Below are positions 33,536 to 42,708 of a stretch of DNA of 64,000 nucleotides, one piece after another. A program made the translations under genes and the position numbers. The notes beneath the pieces are model-generated. The model worked only from the letters and a program-made list of their open reading frames with translations. It had not been told where the DNA came from and made no database searches. The stretch covers positions 253,091-317,090 of the forward strand of contig NZ_JAMGSL010000009.1 of the NCBI RefSeq assembly GCF_025195125.1. Reading direction: 5' to 3'. This stretch comes from Streptomyces sp. Je 1-79 (GTDB lineage: Bacteria > Actinomycetota > Actinomycetes > Streptomycetales > Streptomycetaceae). How positions within the stretch are numbered: the stretch's first letter is position 1; each line of letters begins with the position of its first letter.

Positions 33536-33802
33536 TCAGCCGCCGAGGGGGAGGCCACCGATCAGCGGGGCGTTCTGGGTCGTCTCGTTGAGCTGGTTCG
33601 CGGTGTCCCCCACGGTCTTGACCACGGAGCCGTCCGTGGTGCTGCTCAGCGCGTCCGTCTTCAGGCCCTCGCTGGCGAGGGTACCGAGACCACCGTTCAG
33701 GCTGGTGGGCACCGCCATCGGCTCGGCGGCCATGGCGGGCGCGGCGGCACCCAGGGCCATCACAGAACCGGCGACGATCGCGGCAACCTTGGTGGGCTTC
33801 AT
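33536..33802 (-). CDS. Small secreted protein (88 aa), unknown function
   Basis: ATG 33802 follows GAGGAAGGA. Signal peptide MKPTKVAAIVAGSVMALGAAAPAMA closely resembles that of the chaplin at 50913 (VVVAGLFMALGAATPAMA). The mature 60 residues are Ser/Thr/Leu/Asn-rich without Cys (SLNGGLGTLASEGLKTDALSS; GDTANQLNETTQNAPLIGGLPLGG), so it is not a chaplin. Small, secreted and surrounded by chaplins: a sheath or surface-active component is a reasonable guess, not a finding. Confidence 0.75.
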   Translation of the reverse strand: MKPTKVAAIVAGSVMALGAAAPAMAAEPMAVPTSLNGGLGTLASEGLKTDALSSTTDGSVVKTVGDTANQLNETTQNAPLIGGLPLGG

Positions 33803-33995
33803 GAATCGAGTCCTTCCTCTTTCACGTCACAGTGCAGGCAAGTCGCTTGCTGTACAGGCCTCTTGGCCGACTCCTGTACGTCGTTCTGCCTTCTGTAACG
33901 AGAGGTGCGCTCGCCGGAAACTCCGGGAGGAGGGTTTTCTCTCCACTGCACCCGAATGACTGGACCCGGTCGTATCTACGGATCGGATACCCGGA

Positions 33996-34032
33996 CGCCG
34001 TGCCGTCCGGCAGGAAGCCGGGCGGCACGGCG
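33996..34032 (-). terminator. Stem-loop terminator after the 171-aa secreted protein gene
   Basis: 16-bp arms with one wobble pair (CGCCGTGCCGTCCGGC / GCCGGGCGGCACGGCG), 5-nt loop, 18 bp beyond the stop codon on the minus strand. Confidence 0.78.
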
Positions 34033-34050
34033 CGGGGTGGTGAGGCGTGA

Positions 34051-34566
34051 CTACCTGACGGGCAGCGGCAGCGTCACCGGGAGCTGGGGCACCTCAGGCA
34101 CCTCGGGTACCTCAGGCACCTCCGGCACCTCCGGCAGCTCGGGCACCTCCGGCAGCTCGGGGTCTTCCAGCACGGCGGCGGGGAGTGTCGGTGCTGTCGG
34201 CACCCCCGACAGGTCCGGCACCGGCAGCCCGCTGCCGAGCAGCGAGGTGACCAGCGAGTTGACCAGCGAGGTCACGGTCGTGGTGACCTGCGGCACGGCA
34301 CCGAGGGCGTTGCCCGAGGCGACCGCTGCGAGCAGATCGGCGACCACCTTGTCGACGGCGGCGAGGGCGTCGGAGACGACGTCGGTGGGGGCGGCCTTCG
34401 CGGACTTCGTCTCGCCGGAGGCGGCCGGGAGGGCCGGCGCCTGCGCGGTCGTGACGGACTCGCGGGACGGTGGGTGTACGTCGGCGACAGCGGTGCCCGC
34501 CGCGCCGAGGGTGAGGGCGGCGGATATCGCCAGGGCGGTGAGGCGGCTGGTAACCAGGAGACGCAT
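34051..34566 (-). CDS. Secreted protein with PEVPE repeats (171 aa)
   Basis: ATG 34566 follows AAGGAAAAGGA. Signal peptide to about residue 28 (LTALAISAALTLGAAGTAVA). The central helix-forming region (DVVSDALAAVDKVVADLLAAVASGN; VTTTVTSLVNSLVTSLLGSG) is amphipathic. The C-terminal 45 residues are tandem P-E-V/L triplets (PEVPEVPEVPEVP) ending QLPVTLPLPVR. The same PEVPE repeat occurs in the stalk of the GH26 protein at 46471-48129. No Cys, no anchor. It may be a surface or matrix protein; function unknown. Confidence 0.75.
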   Translation of the reverse strand: MRLLVTSRLTALAISAALTLGAAGTAVADVHPPSRESVTTAQAPALPAASGETKSAKAAPTDVVSDALAAVDKVVADLLAAVASGNALGAVPQVTTTVTSLVNSLVTSLLGSGLPVPDLSGVPTAPTLPAAVLEDPELPEVPELPEVPEVPEVPEVPEVPQLPVTLPLPVR

Positions 34567-34755
34567 ATGTGTTCCTTTTCCTTATGCGTCGGACAACATC
34601 TCCGCCACCGTGCCTGCGCTTATAGCGCTCCGCAACGGGAGAACTACGTAGCGCCACCCCCTCCGTTCGGGTGAATCTGCCCCTCTGACCTGCCCCTCCG
34701 AGGGGCGTGCGCCGTTGCACCCGACGGCGCACGTGGGTGCGTCCGAACGAGCAGA

Positions 34756-34795
34756 AGGCCGGCGCGCCACCCCTGGAAGGGGGGCGCGCCGGCCT
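34756..34795 (-). terminator. Stem-loop terminator after chaplin gene
   Basis: 13-bp perfect outer stem AGGCCGGCGCGCC / GGCGCGCCGGCCT with inner pairing ACCCCT..AGGGGG-like, 28 bp beyond the chaplin stop on the minus strand. Confidence 0.82.
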
Positions 34796-34823
34796 CGGAA
34801 GGACCACGATCCGGCGTGCGAGA

Positions 34824-35063
34824 TCAGAAGTTGGCGCAGGTGTTGCCGAAGGCGGGGTTCAGGGCGCCGATGACGCTGACCGTGTTGCCGCAGAGGTTGA
34901 CCGGCACGTGGACCGGGACCTGGACGACGTTGCCGGACAGGACGCCGGGAGACTTCACGGCCGCGCCCTCGGCCAGGGAGTCGGCAGCGGCGACACCGGT
35001 GGCACCCGCGACGGACGCGGCGACACCCACGGACAGGACTACAGCCTTCGCGATACGGGACAT
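34824..35063 (-). CDS. Chaplin, short form
   Basis: 79 aa from ATG 35063 with GAGGAG upstream. Signal MSRIAKAVVLSVGVAASVAGATGVAAA, then a single chaplin domain KSPGVLSGNVVQVPVHVPVNLCGNTVSVIGALNPAFGNTCANF with both Cys. The signal peptide start (MSRIAKA) is shared with the chaplin at 31195, indicating a duplication. Secreted amyloid-forming coat protein of aerial hyphae and spores. Confidence 0.96.
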   Translation of the reverse strand: MSRIAKAVVLSVGVAASVAGATGVAAADSLAEGAAVKSPGVLSGNVVQVPVHVPVNLCGNTVSVIGALNPAFGNTCANF

Positions 35064-35448
35064 GGAGAAGCGCTCCTCGATTGTTGACACATCATTGAGA
35101 CGGCGCGGACGGTTTCGCCCGGCTCCTTCAACAACGCCCCCGCAATTCATCGGTTGCTCTCCCGAACGGGTGACGTTCAACCGATCTTTGGGCCATAAGA
35201 GGGTCGTTCGAGCGTGTGGTCGAGGAATGGCGCAACACGCACAACGAGGAAACTGCCGAACAGGTACGGGAGTTAGGGTTTGTGAGCATCTAATGCTTAC
35301 TATCGCCCGACGTCGGGGTTATAACGTTCCCGAACGTCACCTACGGTCCAGCCGCGCGGACATCCTTTTCGCACGGTCGACATCTTCTTCTTCTCTCCCG
35401 GTCATCACGGGTGTTCCCTTGCTTCTCTCATCAAAGCGGAGAACCTGT
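35064..35448. promoter_or_regulatory. 385-bp divergent promoter region with two palindromes
   Basis: Between a chaplin gene and the start of the polysaccharide gene chain. It is distinctly AT-richer than its surroundings (35270-35340). It contains CCCGACGTCGGG (35306-35317) and ACGTTCCCGAACGT (35324-35337), the latter with 6-bp perfect arms. These are candidate regulator sites for developmentally controlled expression; the regulator is unknown. Confidence 0.5.
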
Positions 35449-36516
35449 ATGCGGAATTCAGCGGTTCGTGCTGTGCGCCGCGGTCTGTTGTGCGCCCTGT
35501 CGTGTGCGGCCCTGTCCGCCGCGCTGCCGGCCGCCTCCCTCGCCGCGCCCCACCCCAAGGAAGCCCCCCGCGTCCCCTTCGCCCCGCGGTACCAGACGGT
35601 CCAGCACGGGGGGATCGTGCGTGCCGCCAACACCTCGGCCACCGCCGGCAAGGACGCCAAGGGTGCCGGAACGCGCAACGACGGCTTCGCCATCGGGTAC
35701 GTCGACGTCGACAGCGACCCCAACACGTACAACTCCAGCAGCGCCGAAGTCCGTGTCCCCGAGGGCTCCCGCGTCAGCTACGCCCGTCTCTACTGGGGCG
35801 GGAACCTGAAGGTCGGCGAGCAGAAGCCGCACAAGGACAACGGCCGGGTCCTGGTCTCCGAACCCGGGGGCCGGTACAAGGCGGTCCTCGCCGACTCCAC
35901 GATCGGCCACCGGACGGCGGACGGCGCCGACGCCTTCCAGGCCTCCGCGGACGTCACCGAACTCGTCCGCCACGCCCGGAACGGGCTGTGGACGGTGGCC
36001 CAGGTCAATGTGGCGATGGGCCGTTCGGCGGTGGGTGGATGGGGCGGCTGGACGCTGGTCGTCGCGTACGAGAACACCGCCGAGCCACTGCGCCGACTGG
36101 CCCTCTGGGACGGCTTCGAAACCGTCGGTCCGCGCAGCGGTGAGCTGCGGGTCCCGCTGGGGGAAACGGCGCTTCCGGAGGGTGCTTCGGGACAACTCGG
36201 AGTGGTCGCCTACGACGGTGACCTCGGAACTCGCGGGGATTACCTCGCGGCGGAGACGGGCCGGTCGGAGAGTTTCCCGATCTCGGATTCCGCCAATTCC
36301 GCGGACGACGTGATGAACTCCAGCATCACCGATTTCGGCGCCGGTCGTATCGAACGACTTCCGGCTCATCAGAACACCCTGGGGTACGACTCCGACGTCT
36401 TCGATCTGGGGGGTGCCCTGCGCCATGGAGCCGACCGATTCCACGTCCGCTTCGGCTCCCGGCAGGACACCGTCTGGCTCGGAGCGCTCTTCCTCCAGGC
36501 GGACGTCCGGCGCTGA
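35449..36516 (+). CDS. Secreted beta-rich protein, possibly DUF3344-like
   Basis: 355 aa from ATG 35449 with GCGGAGAA upstream. Signal peptide to about residue 33 (LLCALSCAALSAALPAASLAA). The mature protein is rich in predicted beta strands, with acidic loops (NDGFAIGYVDVDSDPNTYNSSSAEV; SRVSYARLYWGGNL; GGWTLVVAYEN; LALWDGFETVG; NTLGYDSDVFDLG) reminiscent of bacterial adhesin/DUF3344 domains. It has no anchor. Its stop is 1 bp before the GTG of a glycosyltransferase, so it heads the polysaccharide gene chain and may bind or organise the polymer outside the cell. The family name is tentative. Confidence 0.75.
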   Translation: MRNSAVRAVRRGLLCALSCAALSAALPAASLAAPHPKEAPRVPFAPRYQTVQHGGIVRAANTSATAGKDAKGAGTRNDGFAIGYVDVDSDPNTYNSSSAEVRVPEGSRVSYARLYWGGNLKVGEQKPHKDNGRVLVSEPGGRYKAVLADSTIGHRTADGADAFQASADVTELVRHARNGLWTVAQVNVAMGRSAVGGWGGWTLVVAYENTAEPLRRLALWDGFETVGPRSGELRVPLGETALPEGASGQLGVVAYDGDLGTRGDYLAAETGRSESFPISDSANSADDVMNSSITDFGAGRIERLPAHQNTLGYDSDVFDLGGALRHGADRFHVRFGSRQDTVWLGALFLQADVRR

Positions 36517-36517
36517 C

Positions 36518-37654
36518 GTGCGTTCCTTCTCCGTTCTCCACGCGGTCCAGCCCGGTGACGGCGGGGTCGCGCGGGTCGTCGTCGACCTCGTGCGCGCCCA
36601 GCTCGACGCCGGGCTGCGGGTCGCCGTCGCGTGCCCGCCCGGCACGTCACTGGCCGCGGCCGTCCACGCCGAGGGCGCGGACCTGTTCGCCTGGCGGGCC
36701 GGGCGCGACCCGGGCCCCCGCCTGGTCCGCGAGACCCGCGACCTCGCGCGGGTGATCCGTACGGTCCGCCCCGCGCTGGTCCACGCGCACAGCGCCAAGG
36801 CCGGGCTGTGCGCCCGGCTCGCCCTGCGCGGGCGGGTCCCGACGGTCTACCAGCCGCACGCCTGGTCGTTCGAGGCGGTCGACGGCACGGTCGCCGCGCT
36901 GGCGCGCCGCTGGGAGGCATGGGCGGCGCGCTGGACGCACCGGATCGTCTGCGTCAGCGAGGCGGAACGCCGTACCGGCGAGGCCGCCGGTGTCCGGGCG
37001 CCCTGGTCGGTCATCCACAACGGTGTGGACGTGGCGCGGTTCGCGGGGCCGGCGACGGCCGGGGCGGAGCCCGTCGCCGACGGCTCCGCCGCCGGACCCA
37101 CCGTCGTCTGCGTCGGGCGGCTCTGCCGGCAGAAGGGGCAGGACGTCCTGCTCGCCGCCTGGCCCGCCGTACTCGATCTCGTTCCCACCGCCCGGCTCGT
37201 GCTGGTCGGCGACGGGCCCGACGGGGAGCGGCTGCGGGCCGCGGCTCCGCCGTCCGTGCGTCTCACCGGTGCCGTCGACGACACCGCGCCCTGGTACCGG
37301 GCTGCCGATCTCGTCGTCCTGCCGTCCCGTTGGGAGGGCATGGCGCTCGCGCCCCTGGAGGCGATGGCGAGCGGACGCCCGGTCGTGGTCAGTGACGTGG
37401 ACGGAGCGCGCGAGAGCCTGCCGCCCGGCCACGAACCCCTGTGCCTGGTCCCGCCCGAGGACCCGGCCGCCCTCGCCGCCGCCGTCGGCCGCCTGCTCGG
37501 CCGGCCGGAGCTGCGGCGAACCCTGGGCCGCGAGGCCCACGAACACGTACTCAGCAGATTCGATGTGCGGCGCACCGGCGCGGCCGTCGCGGATGTGTAC
37601 CGCGAGCTGGCCGGAGTGCGGTGCACCGAGCACAGAGAGCCGATTTCGCCGTGA
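36518..37654 (+). CDS. Glycosyltransferase family 4 protein
   Basis: 378 aa if started at GTG 36518, directly after the previous stop and preceded by GGCGGA; longer in-frame starts would overlap the upstream gene. GT-B features: N-terminal VLHAVQPGDGGVARVVVDLV, YQPHAWSFEAVDG, VIHNGVDVARF, VCVGRLCRQKGQDVLL, and the donor-binding EX7E region SRWEGMALAPLEAMASGRPVVVSDVDG. It adds a sugar from a nucleotide donor to a lipid-linked oligosaccharide at the inner membrane face. Overlaps the next gene as GTGA. Confidence 0.93.
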   Translation: MRSFSVLHAVQPGDGGVARVVVDLVRAQLDAGLRVAVACPPGTSLAAAVHAEGADLFAWRAGRDPGPRLVRETRDLARVIRTVRPALVHAHSAKAGLCARLALRGRVPTVYQPHAWSFEAVDGTVAALARRWEAWAARWTHRIVCVSEAERRTGEAAGVRAPWSVIHNGVDVARFAGPATAGAEPVADGSAAGPTVVCVGRLCRQKGQDVLLAAWPAVLDLVPTARLVLVGDGPDGERLRAAAPPSVRLTGAVDDTAPWYRAADLVVLPSRWEGMALAPLEAMASGRPVVVSDVDGARESLPPGHEPLCLVPPEDPAALAAAVGRLLGRPELRRTLGREAHEHVLSRFDVRRTGAAVADVYRELAGVRCTEHREPISP

Positions 37655-39096
37655 CTACGGAAAGCACCAGCGTTCCTCCTGCACCGGGCCCCTGGCCCTC
37701 GGCGGGCCAGGGCCATTCCCCCGGACTCGCCTCCCTCGCGCCGCAGCGCGGCCGGTCGGACCGGCTCGCGCTGCCGCCGCGCCGGCCCGCGCCACTGCGG
37801 CTCGCCGCCGTACCGCTGATCGCGGCCGACGGTCTCGCCGTCCTGGCTGCGGCCGCGCTGCTGCCCGAACCACAGCGCGGCCTCCGGCTGTTCCTGCTGG
37901 TCGTCGTGTGCGTGCTCGTGCTAGATGCCCACGCGGGGCTGCACCGCCCGGCCCGGGCCGGCGCCCTCACGTCCGTACTGGACGAACTGCCCGCGCTCGC
38001 CGCGCGCGCCGGGGTCGCCTGGTGCGTGTCGGCGGCGGCCGTCGCCGCGTTCGCCCCCGCGCTGGCCATCGGCCCGGGCGCGCTCTGCTCGGCGTACGCG
38101 ACACAGCTCGCCGTCGTCTGCCTGGCCCGCGCCGCGGTGCACGGGCTCAGGCGGCGCAGGGCGAGGGCGCATCCGCGCTCCGCGCTGGTCGTCGGCGGTC
38201 CGGCCGCCGCGCGCAGGTTCGCGGCGGCGCTCGCGCAGCACCCGGAGTACGGCATCCGGCCGGTCGGGATCGTCGGTTCGCGGCCGGACGGGGAGCCCGG
38301 GCTTCCGGTCCTCTCCTCGGCCGAGGAGATCCACCGGGCGGTCATCCAGAACACCGTCCGCGACGCCGTGTTCCTGACCGACGACAGCAGTCTGGTGACG
38401 CTCTTCCAGCACTACGGCTGCACCACCTGGCGGGTGGGCGACCGGGACCAGGGCGGACCGATGGGCGACCACCTGTGGGGGTACGCCTGCCGCCGGATGG
38501 TCCCGCTCGGCGAGCGCCGCGGGCAGGCCGCGAAGCGCGCGCTGGACGTGGCCCTGGCCGGTCCCGCGCTCGCCCTCGCCCTGCCCGTACTCCTGCTGTG
38601 CGCGCTGGCGGTGCGGCTCTCCGACGGGCCCGGGGTGCTCTTCCGGCAGGAGCGGGTGGGGCAGAACGGGCGGCTGTTCACGCTGCTGAAGTTCCGTACG
38701 CTGCGCCCGGCCGACGAGACCGAGTCGGCGACCCGGTGGAGCGTCGCCCACGACCGGCGGATGAGCGCGGTCGGCGGCTTCCTGCGGAAGTCCTCGCTGG
38801 ACGAGCTGCCGCAGCTGTGGAACGTACTGCGCGGGGACATGAGCCTGGTCGGGCCGAGGCCCGAACGGCCGTACTTCGTCACGCAGTTCAGCCGGATCCA
38901 CACCGGTTACGCGGACCGCCACCGGATGCCGGTCGGGCTGACCGGTCTGGCGCAGGTGCACGGGCTGCGCGGCGACACGTCCATCGAGGACCGCTGCCGC
39001 TTCGACAACCACTACATCGACCACTGGTCGCTCTGGCAGGACGTCCGGATCCTGCTGCGGACCGCGGCCGGGCTGGTCCGACCGGCGGGGAGCTGA
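37651..39096 (+). CDS. Polyprenyl-phosphate sugar-1-phosphate transferase (exopolysaccharide initiating enzyme)
   Basis: 481 aa from GTG 37651. Residues 50-170 hold several hydrophobic segments; a Rossmann-like middle region follows (SALVVGGPAAARRFAAALAQ). The C-terminal 200 residues are the bacterial sugar transferase (WbaP/CpsE-type) domain: AAKRALDVALAGPALALALP membrane helix, LFRQERVGQNGRLFTLLKFRTL, RRMSAVGGFLRKSSLDELPQLWNVLRGDMSLVGPRPERP, TGLAQVHGLRGDT. It transfers sugar-1-phosphate to undecaprenyl phosphate, the first step of repeat-unit assembly. The stop overlaps the next ATG (TGATG). Confidence 0.95.
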   Translation: MTTESTSVPPAPGPWPSAGQGHSPGLASLAPQRGRSDRLALPPRRPAPLRLAAVPLIAADGLAVLAAAALLPEPQRGLRLFLLVVVCVLVLDAHAGLHRPARAGALTSVLDELPALAARAGVAWCVSAAAVAAFAPALAIGPGALCSAYATQLAVVCLARAAVHGLRRRRARAHPRSALVVGGPAAARRFAAALAQHPEYGIRPVGIVGSRPDGEPGLPVLSSAEEIHRAVIQNTVRDAVFLTDDSSLVTLFQHYGCTTWRVGDRDQGGPMGDHLWGYACRRMVPLGERRGQAAKRALDVALAGPALALALPVLLLCALAVRLSDGPGVLFRQERVGQNGRLFTLLKFRTLRPADETESATRWSVAHDRRMSAVGGFLRKSSLDELPQLWNVLRGDMSLVGPRPERPYFVTQFSRIHTGYADRHRMPVGLTGLAQVHGLRGDTSIEDRCRFDNHYIDHWSLWQDVRILLRTAAGLVRPAGS

Positions 39097-40400
39097 TGAT
39101 GGCGACAGCGGCTGCGGTGCTGCCCGGGGCGGGGTCCGGAACCGGCGTACGGGACTGGGCGCGGCGGGCCGGGGCGCTGTCCCCGGTCCTGGCGGTGATC
39201 GCGCTGCTGCTCGTCCCGGGCGGCGGCGGCGCGGAGGGCGGCACCGGCGGTACGGGAACGGTCGCGGACGCGGCCTCGGGGCTGCTCGTGCTGGTCTGCC
39301 TGGTGCGGGTGGTCCGCAGCGGGGCCCGGCCGTTGAGCCGCGCGGCGGCGGTCGTGATCGGGCTGCCGGTGCTCGGCATCTGTCTGGCGGCGATCACCTC
39401 GAACGATCCCGCGGCGAGCCTGCCGGGCGTGGCCCGCTACGTCCAGGTCTTCGTGCTCGTCCCGGCGGCCGTGCTGCTGATGATCCGCGACCGGCGGGAC
39501 TTCGCGGTGGTCGCGTGGGCGCTCGTGGGGCTGGCGCTGCTCCAGGGCGCGGTCGGGGTCACGCAGTACCTGACCGGGACGGGCGCGTCGTACCAGGGCG
39601 AGGACATCCGGGCGGTGGGGACCTTCGGGCCGACGGACGTGATGGGGATGGCGACGGTCGTCTCGTACGGCCTGGTCATCGTCGTCGGGATCGCGCTGGG
39701 GAGCGGGCGGGGACGGACGCGGAGCGCCGCGCTGGTCTGCGCGGGTCTGCTCTTCCTGCCGTTGGTCCTCTCCTTCAGCCGGGGCGCCTGGATCGCGACG
39801 GTACTGGCGGTCGCGATCCAGCTGGCCCTGTCGGGGCTGCGGCGGGCGGGGCGGGTGGCGCTCGTGGTGGGTGCGCTCGCCGTGGTCCTGGTCGGCGGGC
39901 TCGGGGTGGGCTCGGCGATGGTGAAGGAGCGGGTCAGCAGCATCACGCAGGTGGCCGGGGCGCCGGACCAGTCGGTGACGGACCGGTACACGATGTGGGC
40001 GGCGGCCGGGCGGATGTGGCGGTCGGACCCGCTGACGGGGGTGGGGCTGAAGGGCTTCCCGGCCTACCGCGACTCGCACGCCTCGGTGGCGCTGTCGTCC
40101 GGGAGCGACACGGCGGGCGCGGGGGCGGCGTTCCGCCGCCAGCCGCTGCTCTCGCCGCACAACATGTACCTGCTGGTCCTCAGCGAGCAGGGCCTGCTGG
40201 GGCTGCTGGCCCTGGCGGGCAGCTGGGCGGCGCTGCTGGTGGGGGCGGTGCGGCGGCTCGGTCTTGTCGCGATCGGCCTGCTGTCGTGGCAGCTCATCGA
40301 CTTCTTCTACGCGGACATCGGGGGCCCTTCGACGGTCCTGATGTCGGTCGTCCTCGGTCTCGCGGCCTGGTGGTCGCTGACGGAGGTGAAACGTGCGTGA
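39096..40400 (+). CDS. O-antigen ligase / Wzy-like polysaccharide polymerase
   Basis: 434 aa with about eleven hydrophobic segments. Wzy_C/O-antigen ligase features: the periplasmic-loop region VTDRYTMWAAAGRMWRSDPLTGVGLKGFPAYRDS, then LSPHNMYLLVLSEQGLLGLLAL (catalytic-type His of the PHN motif). It would polymerise or ligate lipid-linked repeat units outside the membrane. Position between the initiating transferase and the flippase fits a Wzy role. It overlaps the next gene by 8 bp. Confidence 0.88.
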   Translation: MMATAAAVLPGAGSGTGVRDWARRAGALSPVLAVIALLLVPGGGGAEGGTGGTGTVADAASGLLVLVCLVRVVRSGARPLSRAAAVVIGLPVLGICLAAITSNDPAASLPGVARYVQVFVLVPAAVLLMIRDRRDFAVVAWALVGLALLQGAVGVTQYLTGTGASYQGEDIRAVGTFGPTDVMGMATVVSYGLVIVVGIALGSGRGRTRSAALVCAGLLFLPLVLSFSRGAWIATVLAVAIQLALSGLRRAGRVALVVGALAVVLVGGLGVGSAMVKERVSSITQVAGAPDQSVTDRYTMWAAAGRMWRSDPLTGVGLKGFPAYRDSHASVALSSGSDTAGAGAAFRRQPLLSPHNMYLLVLSEQGLLGLLALAGSWAALLVGAVRRLGLVAIGLLSWQLIDFFYADIGGPSTVLMSVVLGLAAWWSLTEVKRA

Positions 40401-42708
40401 CCCGTGGGGCGGGGAGCCCGAGTCCACGGACCGGGTCCCGTCTCCGGAGGGCCCCGGGGCCGCGGGCAGGCCTGTATGGGCGGACCCGTGGCCCATGCCC
40501 GACCTTCCCGCGGGTGGCCGACGCTGGGCGGGAACGACGTCCCCGGTCCCGAACCCCCCGGTGCGCCGCTTGCCGGGAGCCCAGGGCCCACCGCCGTACG
40601 GCGGACCCGTCGTGTCCGGCGCGCCGGGAGCCCAGGCCCCCCCGCCGTACGGCGGACCCGTCGCGCCCCGCACACCGGGGCCCCAGGGCCCCCCGCCGTA
40701 CGGCGGACCCGTCGCGTCCGGCGCGCCGGGGGTCGACGGGCATCTCCCCCCGTCCGTCCCCCCGGTGCCGCCCCGCCCGCCCTACGGCGAAGCCGGCGGC
40801 TCGGCGTGGACCGACGCCCGGGCCGGACTGACGGACACGGACGAGCAGCTTCTCCGCCACCGGCCGCAGGCCGGGCCCCGGGCCCGCGGGCCGTACGCCG
40901 AGGCCGGGGGCCCGGCGGCACGCCCCGGCGGCCACCCGGCCGCGACGGCGGTCCAACCGGCCGCTCACCGCGCGGCCGACGGTCCGGCTGCGGCGGAGCA
41001 CCCCGGCGACCGGAGGCCCCGCCCGTCACGTGACCAGGGCGCCCCGGCCCCGCGGCGCGCTCGGCACAGGGCGCCGAAGTCCGCCGGCTCGGGCGGGTTC
41101 CTCAGGCGAGCCGCCGCAGTGACCGCCGGACTCACCGCCGCGGGGGCCGTGCTCGGACTCGTACGGGACCAGAGCCTGGCGCACTATTTCGGCGCCGGGG
41201 CCGAGACCGACGCGTTCCTCGTCGCCTGGACCGTGCCCGAGTTCGCGTCCACGCTCCTCATCGAGGACGCGATGGCCCTCATCCTCGTGCCCGCGTTCAG
41301 CCGCGCCCTCACCCGGCGCGGCGCCGTCCGCGCGCTCGTCCGCTCCACCCTGCCCCGACTCGCCCTCGCCATGTCCGCCCTCGCCGGGATCCTGGTGCTC
41401 GCCGCGCCGCTCCTCGTCTCCGCCCTCGCGCCCGGACTTCCCGACCCCCGGCTCGCCGTCGACTGCACCCGGCTGACCGCGACCTGCGTGCTGACCTTCG
41501 CGCTCGCCGGCTACTGCTCCGCCGCCCTGCGCGCCCACGGCTCCTTCCTCCCTCCGGCCGCCATCTACGTCGCGTACAACGTCGGCATCATCGGCACGAT
41601 CGTGGTGCTGCGGGAGCCCTTCGGCGTACGGGCCGCAGCCGCCGGAGTCGCCGTCGGCGGCGTGCTGATGGTGGCGGTCCAGGCGCCGTACCTCGTCCGG
41701 GAGCTACGCGGCCGGAAGCACGTGCCGAACGGCGAACCGGCCGGCGACTCCCGCCTGCTCGTCCTCGGCCTCATCGCACCCGTGATCGCCTTCACCGTCT
41801 CCCGCCAGTCCCAGATCCTCATCGAGCGCTTCCTCGCCGCGCCGCTCCCCTCCGGCGCCATCTCGCATCTGAACTACGCGCAGAAGGTCGCGCAGATGCC
41901 GATGATCCTCTCGCTGATGCTGTGCACGGTCAGCTTCCCCGTCGTCGCCCGGGCCATGGCGTCGGGCGACGCGGACGGCGCGCGCCGCCGTGTCGAGCGG
42001 GACCTGCTGCTCGCCGCCGTCGTCGTCCTCATCGGCACCTCGATCGTCATCGCCGCCGCCCCGCAGATCGTCGAAGTCCTCTTCCAGCGCGGGGCCTTCG
42101 ACCGCGACGACACCGCCGCGACCGCCGCCGTGATGCGCGTCTACGCCCTCGGCCTGCTCGGCCAGACGACGGTCGGGACACTGGTCCGCTGCTACTTCTC
42201 CGCCTCCCGCCCCCTCTGGTACCCGGCCGCCGCCATGGCCGCCGGTCTCGCCGTGACCGCCGTCGCCGGAGTCGTCGGCGCCGGGCTGTGGGGCGCCGTC
42301 GGCATCGCCGCCGCCAACGCCCTCGGGATCACGCTCACCGCCGTGCTGATGCTGCTCGGCGCCCACCGCCAGGCCATCCCGGTCCGGGTCCGCCACCTCG
42401 GCGAGGGGTTGCTGCGGCTGGCCACCGCGGCCGCCTGGGCCACCGCCGCCGGCTGGCTCTGCTCGGTCCTGATCGACTCCGCGCTCCTCTCCCTCGCCGT
42501 CGCGGCCGTGGTCTGCGTCTCCGTCTTCCTGGTCTTCATCGCCTGCGCCGCCCGTGCGCCCGACATCCCACCCCTCACCCGCACCGCATCACGGAGGCTC
42601 GCCCATGCCCGCTGCCACGGCGCCCCGCACCGCCGCGATCCGTCGACTGCTGCCGAAGCCGCCCCCGTGGGTGGTGATGTACCACTCGATCGCCGACACC
42701 ACGGATGA
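40393..42708 (+). CDS. MurJ/Wzx-like lipid-linked glycan flippase with long Pro-rich N-terminal extension
   Basis: 771 aa from GTG 40393 with GGAGGTGAAAC upstream. Residues 1-225 are cytoplasmic, Pro/Gly/Arg-rich and disordered, including three 17-residue repeats (GAQGPPPYGGPVVSGAP type). Residues 235-745 are a 12-14 segment MOP-superfamily transporter with MviN/MurJ features (VLGLVRDQSLAHYFGAGAETDAFLVAW; LNYAQKVAQMPM; EVLFQRGAFDRDDTAAT). It should flip polyprenyl-linked repeat units. The last 104 bp overlap the next gene, whose start lies inside it, so its basic 35-residue tail is encoded in two frames. Confidence 0.92.
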   Translation: MRDPWGGEPESTDRVPSPEGPGAAGRPVWADPWPMPDLPAGGRRWAGTTSPVPNPPVRRLPGAQGPPPYGGPVVSGAPGAQAPPPYGGPVAPRTPGPQGPPPYGGPVASGAPGVDGHLPPSVPPVPPRPPYGEAGGSAWTDARAGLTDTDEQLLRHRPQAGPRARGPYAEAGGPAARPGGHPAATAVQPAAHRAADGPAAAEHPGDRRPRPSRDQGAPAPRRARHRAPKSAGSGGFLRRAAAVTAGLTAAGAVLGLVRDQSLAHYFGAGAETDAFLVAWTVPEFASTLLIEDAMALILVPAFSRALTRRGAVRALVRSTLPRLALAMSALAGILVLAAPLLVSALAPGLPDPRLAVDCTRLTATCVLTFALAGYCSAALRAHGSFLPPAAIYVAYNVGIIGTIVVLREPFGVRAAAAGVAVGGVLMVAVQAPYLVRELRGRKHVPNGEPAGDSRLLVLGLIAPVIAFTVSRQSQILIERFLAAPLPSGAISHLNYAQKVAQMPMILSLMLCTVSFPVVARAMASGDADGARRRVERDLLLAAVVVLIGTSIVIAAAPQIVEVLFQRGAFDRDDTAATAAVMRVYALGLLGQTTVGTLVRCYFSASRPLWYPAAAMAAGLAVTAVAGVVGAGLWGAVGIAAANALGITLTAVLMLLGAHRQAIPVRVRHLGEGLLRLATAAAWATAAGWLCSVLIDSALLSLAVAAVVCVSVFLVFIACAARAPDIPPLTRTASRRLAHARCHGAPHRRDPSTAAEAAPVGGDVPLDRRHHG
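40576..40728 (+). repeat. Three 51-bp tandem repeats within the flippase gene
   Basis: Three near-identical in-frame units each encode 17 residues of the pattern G-A-Q-G-PPPYGGPV, and each carries the perfect 14-bp palindrome CCGCCGTACGGCGG. Confidence 0.9.

Noticed and set aside
33536..33802. Initially considered a chaplin because of its signal peptide and neighbours
   Set aside because: The mature part lacks Cys and the SPGV-SGN-CGN pattern, so it was kept only as a small secreted protein.
36990..39095. Frame open upstream of the O-antigen-ligase-like gene
   Set aside because: It reads as Arg/Pro-rich shadow across two glycan genes in other frames; the real start is the ATG at 39096.
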